A stretch of DNA of 12,460 nt. Source: an uncultured Planctomycetaceae bacterium. GTDB lineage: Bacteria > Planctomycetota > Planctomycetia > Pirellulales > UBA1268. Made by a program: the position numbers and the translations under genes. Below the pieces are notes generated by a model. It was not told the DNA's origin. It ran no database searches and was given only the letters and a program-made list of their open reading frames with translations. This document shows positions 7,592 to 12,460 of the stretch, in pieces (the first letter of the stretch is position 1; every line of letters begins with the position of its first letter). The DNA lies in NCBI GenBank assembly GCA_903949225.1, contig CAJAYZ010000784.1:1-12460 (forward strand), written 5' to 3'.

Positions 7592-8892
7592 CCGCGTCGC
7601 CATCCCGTTCCCGCAGCCACGAGGCCTTTGCCCGGGCACGGTCCCTCATTCCTGGCGGGGTCAATTCCCCAGCGCGGGCCTTCGGCGGAGTCGGCGGCGA
7701 GCCGATCTTCTTCGAGCGAGCCGATGGCCAGTGGCTCACCGACATCGACGGCCACCGCTATCTCGACTACATCGGCTCGTGGGGCCCGATGATCCTCGGC
7801 CACCGTCACCCCCGCGTCGTCGCGGCGATCGAGCGGGCCCTCGCCCGGGGCACGAGCTACGGCGCTCCGACCGAAGGGGAGAGCCATCTGGCGGAGCTGA
7901 TCATCGCGGCCGTGCCGTCGATCGAGAAGGTGCGGATGGTGAGCTCCGGCACCGAGGCGACGATGAGCGCCGTGCGGCTGGCACGCGGCTACACGGGACG
8001 CAGCGGCATCGTCAAGTTTGCCGGGAATTACCACGGCCATGTCGATGCGCTCCTCGTTGCCGCCGGATCATCGGCCGCGACCCTCGGCGTCCCCGATTCC
8101 CCCGGCGTCACCGCCGGCGCGACGCAGGACACGATCCTCTTGGACTACAACGCCACAGAGGCTCTTGAAGACCTGTTCGCGGCCCGCGGCGACGAGATCG
8201 CGGCCGTCCTCCTCGAGCCGGTCGTCGGCAACATGGGGCTCGTCGTCCCGTCGCACGATTTCCTGGCCGCTGCCCGGCGCCTTACCGAAAAGCATGGAGC
8301 GCTGTTGGTGTTTGACGAGGTGATGACCGGATTTCGCCTCGCCTACGGCGGCGCGCAAGAGATCCTCAGCGTCACCCCCGATCTGACGACGCTCGGAAAG
8401 ATCGTCGGCGGTGGGCTCCCGCTGGGGGCCTACGGAGGGCGGCGGGAGATCATGGACAACGTCCTCCCGGCCGGAAAGGTGTTCCAGGCCGGCACGCTCG
8501 CCGGCAATCCCCTCGCCGTGGCCGCCGGATCGGCGACCCTCGAGGAACTCAGCGATCATTCCCCCTACCCGCTCCTCGAGCGGCACGGCGCCCGCCTCGA
8601 AGCGGGCTTCCGCGCCGCGGCGGCCGCCGCCGGGGTGCCAGTCTGGATCGCGCGCCGCGGCAGCATGATGACGATGTTCTTCCAGCAGGGGGAGAGCCGG
8701 CCGGTCGTCGACTGGCCGACCGCGTCGATGAGCGACACGAAGGCTTACGGCCGCTTCTTCTGGGGCATGATCAACCGTGGCGTCTACCTCCCCTGCAGCC
8801 AGTACGAAGCCCTGTTCATCTCCGCGGCCCACACCGATGCCGACATCGACGCGACCGTGGCAGCCGCCCACGCGGCGCTCACCGGGGCTTGA
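7588..8892 (+). CDS. hemL: Glutamate-1-semialdehyde 2,1-aminomutase
   Basis: A PLP enzyme of the C5 pathway that turns glutamate-1-semialdehyde into 5-aminolevulinate, the precursor of haem and other tetrapyrroles. 434 residues, full family length. Diagnostic stretches are RSLIPGGVNSPARAF, LDYIGSWGPMILGHRHP, MVSSGTEATMSAVRLARG, KFAGNYHGHVDALL, LLVFDEVMTGFR and TTLGKIVGGGLPLGAYGG, with Lys271 as the expected Schiff-base lysine. QAGTLAGNPLA and the late INRGVYLPCSQYEALFIS also match. The ATG lies inside the ATGA overlap with the kinase stop; GGAG (7574-7577) lies ten bases upstream within the kinase gene. Co-transcription and translational coupling with the kinase are therefore likely. GSA-aminomutase and class-III aminotransferases are related, but the NSPARAF and NYHGHVDALL stretches point to HemL. 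Confidence 0.95.
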   Translation: MTASPSRSRSHEAFARARSLIPGGVNSPARAFGGVGGEPIFFERADGQWLTDIDGHRYLDYIGSWGPMILGHRHPRVVAAIERALARGTSYGAPTEGESHLAELIIAAVPSIEKVRMVSSGTEATMSAVRLARGYTGRSGIVKFAGNYHGHVDALLVAAGSSAATLGVPDSPGVTAGATQDTILLDYNATEALEDLFAARGDEIAAVLLEPVVGNMGLVVPSHDFLAAARRLTEKHGALLVFDEVMTGFRLAYGGAQEILSVTPDLTTLGKIVGGGLPLGAYGGRREIMDNVLPAGKVFQAGTLAGNPLAVAAGSATLEELSDHSPYPLLERHGARLEAGFRAAAAAAGVPVWIARRGSMMTMFFQQGESRPVVDWPTASMSDTKAYGRFFWGMINRGVYLPCSQYEALFISAAHTDADIDATVAAAHAALTGA

Positions 8893-8907
8893 GCCTCCGC
8901 GGATGCG

Positions 8908-9624
8908 TCAGCCGGAGTCGAGGTGGAAGTCGATGACCAGCGGGAGGTGATCGGAGGCCACCCGGGCGAGGCTCGTGCGAACGATCCGGGCCTGACGGAC
9001 GGCGATCCCACCGCGGACGAAGGCCTTGTCGAGCGATCCGAGCGGCAGCCAGGCAGGGAAGGAGCGGAAAAGCGAAACGGGGCTGGTGACCTGCCGGAAT
9101 CCCGCCCCGGCCATCCCGCCGGCGTGGAGCGTGTTCCGCCAGTCGTTGAAGTCGCCGACGATCACCGTCGGATGCGTCGCGGCCGAGCGGAACAGCGTGT
9201 GCCCGAGGAGATGCTCCACCTGCCAATGCCGCTCGCGCTCCGCGAGCCCCAGGTGGGTGTGGACAACGTGGAGGGTGCCCTCGGGGGAATCGACGAGGAG
9301 GAGCTGGGCCCCGCGCGGCTTGCGGGTGCCGTGGCGCAGGGAGATCCGATGACGGCTCGTGATCGGAAAGCGCGAGAGGACAAGGTTGCCATACGTTCCG
9401 CCACCGACATGGACGTTGGCCTGAAAGACCGAATGGTAGCGGAACCAGCGGGCCAGCAACCGCGGCTGATCGTCACGGCGACTGCGGCCGACGAGTCGAT
9501 CGACTTCTTGAAGGCAGACGAGGTCGGGATTCTCAGCCTCGACACAATCGATGATCCGCTGGAGGACGTACCGCCGGTCGCGGCCGCCGATCCCCTTGTG
9601 GATGTTCCAGGAGAGGAGTCGCAT
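8908..9624 (-). CDS. Endonuclease/exonuclease/phosphatase (EEP) family protein, YbhP-like
   Basis: 238 residues from the chosen start. A metal-dependent phosphodiester- or phosphomonoester-cleaving fold related to DNase I and exonuclease III. The full motif set is present: Asn7 in LSWNIHKG, Glu40 in LVCLQEVD, NLVLSRFPI (80-88), the histidine region VVHTHLG (120-126), Asp158 and Asn160 in VIVGDFND, Asp199 in LDKAF, and Asp225-His226 in ASDHLPLVIDF. Size and motifs resemble E. coli YbhP-like proteins. The substrate is not evident from sequence: DNA, RNA, phosphoinositide-like lipids and nucleotides are all possible in this superfamily. No signal peptide or membrane segment is seen. ATG 9622-9624 was chosen because the conserved RLLSWNIHKG follows directly; a start at 9669 would run 44 nt into the preceding gene. 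That gene's stop gives TGACATG, a one-base gap, so the two are probably translated together. It converges with hemL after 15 bp. Confidence 0.92.
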   Translation of the reverse strand: MRLLSWNIHKGIGGRDRRYVLQRIIDCVEAENPDLVCLQEVDRLVGRSRRDDQPRLLARWFRYHSVFQANVHVGGGTYGNLVLSRFPITSRHRISLRHGTRKPRGAQLLLVDSPEGTLHVVHTHLGLAERERHWQVEHLLGHTLFRSAATHPTVIVGDFNDWRNTLHAGGMAGAGFRQVTSPVSLFRSFPAWLPLGSLDKAFVRGGIAVRQARIVRTSLARVASDHLPLVIDFHLDSG

Positions 9625-9625
9625 G

Positions 9626-10075
9626 TCATCTGCCGCCGGAGAGGCGCCGGATGTAGAGGCGCTGGACACGGGCTACGCAGGCACGACCATCGGCCGAGCG
9701 GAGAACGCACTCCGCGCCCGGCTCGCCGGCCCGACGGACGACCGCACGAACCCGCTTCGGCTCCCCCTCGGCGAGGTCGGCATCGACATCCTCGCAGGTC
9801 AGGCCGTGGCAGGCGCACAAGGGGCCGGTGGGATCCTTGGGCCAATGGATTCCGCTGGCCCGATCGACGTCGATCGTCCGCTCGAGGGTATCGAAGTAAG
9901 CCACCGGGCAGCTCTCGGTGTCGCACCAGGCCATCGGCTCGGCGAGCGTCTCGGCGTCGCCGGCCGACACGTGGGCTCGCAATGTCGCCTCCGTCACCAC
10001 CTGCCCTTCGGCGCCGCAGCGTGGACAGAGTGGCCGGCCCGACTGCTCCGGCTCCTTGCAGAATGCCTTGTTCAT
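9626..10075 (-). CDS. Stand-alone CopZ N-terminal-like zinc/[2Fe-2S] binding protein
   Basis: 149 residues with eight well-placed cysteines. CPRCG (Cys17, Cys20) followed by WCDTESCPVAYF (Cys51, Cys56) looks like a four-cysteine zinc site. LCACHGLT (Cys87, Cys89) followed by Cys123 and Cys133 looks like a [2Fe-2S] site of the pattern CxC...C-x9-C. That layout matches what I recall of the N-terminal domain of Archaeoglobus CopZ (cluster cysteines 75, 77, 109, 119): order is identical and the last pair has the same spacing. The segment THE-like helix after CHGLTCEDVDADLAEG is also reminiscent of BFD-type [2Fe-2S] domains. Unlike CopZ it has no C-terminal HMA copper-chaperone domain (no MxCxxC) and stops after about 16 further residues. 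No copper ATPase is adjacent. It is first in a pair with the EEP gene. No ribosome-binding site is visible before ATG 10073-10075, so a leaderless or very short leader is possible. Confidence 0.75.
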   Translation of the reverse strand: MNKAFCKEPEQSGRPLCPRCGAEGQVVTEATLRAHVSAGDAETLAEPMAWCDTESCPVAYFDTLERTIDVDRASGIHWPKDPTGPLCACHGLTCEDVDADLAEGEPKRVRAVVRRAGEPGAECVLRSADGRACVARVQRLYIRRLSGGR

Positions 10076-10119
10076 GTTGTTTAGTGTATCGCTCTCGCGA
10101 CAAAGGCGCCCTCTCCCCG
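10076..10119. promoter_or_regulatory. 44-bp divergent intergenic region
   Basis: It separates the start of the leftward CopZ-like gene from the start of the rightward TIM-barrel gene, so promoters for both must lie here or in the coding ends. It is locally AT-richer next to the CopZ-like start. TACACT on the minus strand (10083-10088) could be a -10 box, but it sits only a few bases from the ATG and has no matching -35. AAAGGCG (about 10102-10108) is a poorly spaced ribosome-binding candidate for the + gene. Confidence 0.3.
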
Positions 10120-11037
10120 ATGGTTCTCACGATGCACGGCCACGACGACATCCGCATCGGCACGCTCGTGCCGGCCCACGACCGCACGCCCGAGATCGTC
10201 GCGGCCCTTCTCCCGCACGGCTTCGAGTCGTTCCAGGTGAGCTTCGGAAAGAGCCTCGCCGGTCGCGATCTCCCCGACCTGGCCCGCCGCCTCACCGACG
10301 TCCTCGCCGCAGCGGCGCCTGCCACCGACGAGCCGGCCCCGCGGATCAGTGCCCTCGGGGTCTACGGCAACCCGCTTGTCAGCCCCGAAACGGTCGCTGA
10401 CTGGGAGACGCTCATCGACCGCGCTGCCGACTTCGGCTGCCGGATCGTCTCCGGGTTTGCGGGGCGGATCCCCGGCCGGCCGGTGCCGGAATCGATTCCC
10501 CGCTTCGGTGAGGTCTTCCGCCCCCTGGCCCGCCGGGCAGCCGACCGGGGCGTAAAGCTGGCGTTTGAGAATTGCGACAAGCGCGGGGATTGGAACAGCG
10601 GCGACTTCAACATCGCCCACGCCCCCCGGGCCTGGGAGGCGATGTTCGCCGAGGTGCCCGACGACGTCCTTGGCCTCGAGTGGGAGCCCTGCCATCAGCT
10701 CGTGAGCTTCGTCGATCCGCTCCCTCAACTCCGCCAGTGGGCCCACAAGATTTGGCACATCCACGGCAAGGACGCCACCGTCCTTTGGGATGTCGTCCGC
10801 GAGCATGGCATCCGTGGCGGCGTCCCCTACGTCCACCACCGCACCCCCGGCTTCGGGGACACCGATTGGACGCGGCTGATCTCGGAGCTGCGCCTCGCCG
10901 GCTGGCGGGGGAGCATCGACATCGAGGGCTTCCACGATCCGGTCTACCGCGACCGGCTCGAGACCACCGGCCAGGTGGCGGCGCTTGACTATCTGAAGCG
11001 CTGCCGGGGCGGGCCTTACATCCCCAACATCTTCTGA
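10120..11037 (+). CDS. Sugar phosphate isomerase/epimerase-like TIM-barrel protein
   Basis: 305 residues of the xylose-isomerase-like TIM-barrel (AP endonuclease family 2) superfamily, whose members isomerise or epimerise sugars and polyols with a divalent metal. Candidate metal ligands fall at expected strand ends: Glu150 in KLAFENCD, Glu187/Glu189 in LEWEPCHQ, His213/His215 in IWHIHGKDA, and Glu269 in IDIEGFHDP. TPGFGDTDW and WRGSIDIEG are typical of this group. No signal peptide is seen, so it is probably cytoplasmic. The frame is open far upstream, but that part is antisense to the EEP and CopZ-like genes. ATG 10120 is preferred; ATG 10132 is possible, and the conserved part begins just after it (IRIGTLVP). 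Such genes are abundant in Planctomycetota, often tied to sugar or inositol-like catabolism, but no neighbour here indicates the substrate. The last 22 nt overlap the convergent PEP-CTERM gene. Confidence 0.88.
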   Translation: MVLTMHGHDDIRIGTLVPAHDRTPEIVAALLPHGFESFQVSFGKSLAGRDLPDLARRLTDVLAAAAPATDEPAPRISALGVYGNPLVSPETVADWETLIDRAADFGCRIVSGFAGRIPGRPVPESIPRFGEVFRPLARRAADRGVKLAFENCDKRGDWNSGDFNIAHAPRAWEAMFAEVPDDVLGLEWEPCHQLVSFVDPLPQLRQWAHKIWHIHGKDATVLWDVVREHGIRGGVPYVHHRTPGFGDTDWTRLISELRLAGWRGSIDIEGFHDPVYRDRLETTGQVAALDYLKRCRGGPYIPNIF

Positions 11038-12460
11038 CGCCGGCGCCGCAACGCCGAAATCCCGGCCGCGGCTCCCCCGGCGAGGAGCATCGCCCAGGTC
11101 GAAGGCTCCGGCACCACCTCGAGCCTCCCGGTGAGCTCGCTGAAGCGGAGATATTGCTCAGACGTGCCGTAGGTGGACGTCCATTCCCCCGTCCCCGTCG
11201 GGTAAAAGCTGACGGCCGAATAGGCTCCGCTCCCGGCTGCAATCACCGACGAGAGATTCCCAACCGAACTGCCCCCGTCGAAGGAGAACAGCTGGAACAC
11301 CTCGCCGGTGGCAAACGGGGTGGTGTTGCCGAAGTCGAGGCGGAGCGTGCCGCCGAGGGAGGCCGGGGCGCCGGTGATCGTGACGCTGTCGTAGTTGGTG
11401 CCAGCCGTGCCGGCGAGTGCACCTGTGCCGACAATCCCGAACGACGACAGGCTGCCATCCTGAAGCGAGAGCGCCCCAACGGTGAGCAACGACGGCCCCC
11501 CGGCGAGGCCCGGGGCGAGTGTGCCGCCCGAGTTGACCGTCACCGAGTTCACGACCGTCCCAGAGCCGCCGACCACCCCACCGGCATCGACGACGACCGA
11601 CGAGTTGACGAGCGAGCCATCGATGACGAGGCCGCCGGCCGAGACGGTCGTCAGCCCGGAGTAGCCGTAGGTGCCGGCGTTGGTGAGCGTGAGCGTGCCG
11701 CTCCCCGTCTTTGTGAGCGTGCCCGAGCCGTCGATTTCCCGGCCGTAGCTCGAATCGCTGCTGCTGTTGAAGACGAGCGACCCATGGAGATTGACGTTGG
11801 CCTGCAAAACCCCGCCGGCCCCCCCGGTGCCGATCCGCAGTTCGCCCCCCAGGAGAGCGATGCTGGTCGGGCTCGACTCCGAGAGCGTCCCGCCGACGGT
11901 GACGGTGCCACTCGAGATCGTCAGCGTGCCGTTACCGACCGCGAGGTTGCCGCTGTTGGACCAGCTGCCCCCGGAGACGGTCGCCGTGCCGGTGCCGTTC
12001 CCGGCACCGATCGTGGCCGCGGCGGTCGTCACGGTGCCCCCCGCGACTGTGAATGTCCCGCTCGCCGAATCGCCACTGCCTACCGTGAGCGTACCGCTCG
12101 ACGTGAATGTCCCGCCATTGTCCACCGTCAATGTGCCGGTTCTACCGTCATCGCGGCCGAGCGTGGCATTGCCGACACTGACGCTGCCGCCATTGACCAG
12201 CAGCGTGCCATTGCCAACCGTCGTGCCGACGACGAGATCGGCGCTTGCATGGGCAATCGAGCCGGTGCTCGCCACCTCGAGCGTGTCGCCGCTGACGGTC
12301 GTGCCGCCGGAATACGTGCTCGTCGCGGAAAGGGTGAGGGTGCCGCCGCCGAACTTCTCGAGCGTGCTTCCGACACCGGCGAGCCCCGTCGCAAAATCGA
12401 CGTTCTCGCCACTGGTGTCGATGCGGATCGACTGCCCGCCGGCCGTGCTGATCCGGGAGG
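11016..12460 (-). CDS. PEP-CTERM surface protein with autotransporter-type repeats, 5' end beyond window
   Basis: Open through the right edge (first whole codon at 12458); 480 residues are visible and no start is needed inside the window. The visible part is Gly/Ser/Thr/Val-rich and repetitive. It has a PATR-like motif near the edge, five short repeats with the pattern GT-x-TV-x-GG, a second PATR motif (LTKTGSGTLTLTNAGTY), a spacer ending in NSGGTLAPG, and a roughly 130-residue globular stretch. The C-terminus is a PEP-CTERM signal: VPEPSTWAMLLAG, a short hydrophobic helix, then RRRR. By family knowledge the protein is exported, its PEP-CTERM tail is processed by an exosortase, and it ends at the cell surface or in extracellular polymer. 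Beta-helix folding of the repeats is inferred. No exosortase gene is in the window. The C-terminal codons overlap the end of the TIM-barrel gene. Confidence 0.9.
   Translation of the reverse strand, partial: SRISTAGGQSIRIDTSGENVDFATGLAGVGSTLEKFGGGTLTLSATSTYSGGTTVSGDTLEVASTGSIAHASADLVVGTTVGNGTLLVNGGSVSVGNATLGRDDGRTGTLTVDNGGTFTSSGTLTVGSGDSASGTFTVAGGTVTTAAATIGAGNGTGTATVSGGSWSNSGNLAVGNGTLTISSGTVTVGGTLSESSPTSIALLGGELRIGTGGAGGVLQANVNLHGSLVFNSSSDSSYGREIDGSGTLTKTGSGTLTLTNAGTYGYSGLTTVSAGGLVIDGSLVNSSVVVDAGGVVGGSGTVVNSVTVNSGGTLAPGLAGGPSLLTVGALSLQDGSLSSFGIVGTGALAGTAGTNYDSVTITGAPASLGGTLRLDFGNTTPFATGEVFQLFSFDGGSSVGNLSSVIAAGSGAYSAVSFYPTGTGEWTSTYGTSEQYLRFSELTGRLEVVPEPSTWAMLLAGGAAAGISALRRRRQKMLGM
11037..11114 (-). 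other. PEP-CTERM sorting signal
   Basis: Encodes the C-terminal exosortase signal of the surface protein: VPEPSTWAMLLAG, a hydrophobic stretch (GGAAAGISAL) and the basic cluster RRRR, followed by six further residues (QKMLGM) before the stop. All three parts expected of the signal are present and in order. Confidence 0.92.
11622..11723 (-). repeat. PATR (autotransporter-associated beta strand) motif, downstream copy
   Basis: Encodes GTLTKTGSGTLTLTNAGTY followed by GYSGLTTVSAGGLVI. This fits the motif L-x-K-x-G-x-GTLTL-(6-8)-Y-SG-x-T-x-V-x-x-G-x-L, which typically repeats through long secreted beta-helix passengers. Confidence 0.85.
11871..12209 (-). repeat. Five degenerate 20-26-residue repeats (GT-x-TV-x-GG)
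   Basis: Successive units start GTLLVNGGSVSVG, GTLTVDNGGTFTSSG, GTFTVAGGTVTTAA, GTATVSGGSWSNSG and GTLTISSGTVTVGG. The middle units carry a second half such as LTVGSGDSASG or TIGAGNGTG. The consensus is roughly GT-x-TV-x-GG-x-[FVW]-(5)-[TN]-[LI]-x-[VI]-G-x-G, as expected for coils of a secreted beta-helix. DNA identity between units is low, so the repeat is old or under protein-level selection. Confidence 0.8.
12273..12362 (-). repeat. PATR motif, upstream copy at the window edge
   Basis: Encodes LEKFGGGTLTLSATSTYSGG followed by TTVSGDTLEV, a near-canonical autotransporter-associated beta strand repeat. It proves that the reading frame continues beyond the internal GTG at 12275 toward the right edge, so that GTG is not the gene start. 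Confidence 0.85.

Noticed and set aside
8068..8871. 267-codon minus strand frame opposite hemL
   Set aside because: Antisense to a complete GSA-aminomutase; no family resemblance.
8895..8917. CTCCG...CGGAG dyad between hemL and the EEP gene as a terminator
   Set aside because: Only five base pairs with a 13-base loop and no T-tract; too weak in GC-rich DNA to call.
8923..10119. Upstream extension of the TIM-barrel reading frame, suggesting a fusion protein of about 700 residues
   Set aside because: This part is antisense to the EEP and CopZ-like genes, shows no domain, and the TIM-barrel similarity begins only after about 10140.
10081..10935. 284-codon minus strand frame opposite the TIM-barrel gene
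   Set aside because: Antisense shadow; it would also conflict with the upstream region of the CopZ-like gene.
1..12460. CRISPR array, tRNA/rRNA genes, insertion sequences, defence or toxin-antitoxin genes
   Set aside because: No spaced direct repeats, no cloverleaf-like sequence, no transposase motifs and no recognisable defence domains were seen on either strand.

Overview
The window looks like chromosomal DNA from a member of the Planctomycetota; this is an inference from gene content. It is strongly GC-rich, with long spurious antisense frames. It carries a PEP-CTERM protein with autotransporter-associated (PATR) repeats, a membrane-anchored Hanks-type Ser/Thr kinase, a secreted right-handed beta-helix protein and a sugar-isomerase-like TIM-barrel protein, a mix that is common in that phylum. 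No rRNA, tRNA, CRISPR array, insertion sequence or phage gene is visible. Coding is very dense: the longest gene-free stretches are 145 bp (5431-5575) and 107 bp (2914-3020).

Layout from left to right: (1) the 3' part of a 5-oxoprolinase subunit A gene (pxpA, +), cut by the left edge. (2) A leftward block of three genes: an MmgE/PrpD-family protein (start 5430), truB (start 3902, overlapping the MmgE/PrpD gene by 35 nt) and a secreted beta-helix protein (2913 to 715). (3) A rightward pair, a transmembrane Ser/Thr kinase (5576-7591) and hemL (7588-8892), joined by an ATGA stop/start overlap. (4) A leftward pair, a stand-alone protein resembling the zinc/[2Fe-2S] N-terminal domain of CopZ (10075-9626) and an endonuclease/exonuclease/phosphatase-family enzyme (9624-8908), separated by one base. 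(5) A rightward TIM-barrel sugar isomerase/epimerase-like gene (10120-11037). (6) A leftward PEP-CTERM/PATR surface protein, cut by the right edge, whose 3' end overlaps the TIM-barrel gene tail to tail by 22 nt.

Most genes look like unrelated housekeeping or accessory functions packed tightly together: pseudouridine synthesis, tetrapyrrole synthesis, oxoproline recycling and carbohydrate-related surface proteins. The two pairings with the strongest physical coupling are kinase-hemL and CopZ-like-EEP nuclease. Neither is an established functional module that I know of. I see no convincing new multi-gene system (defence, toxin-antitoxin, biosynthetic cluster). The most interesting items are the lone CopZ-type metal/Fe-S domain and its coupling, the kinase-hemL coupling, the diverged MmgE/PrpD protein fused by overlap to truB, and the repeat architecture of the PEP-CTERM protein.
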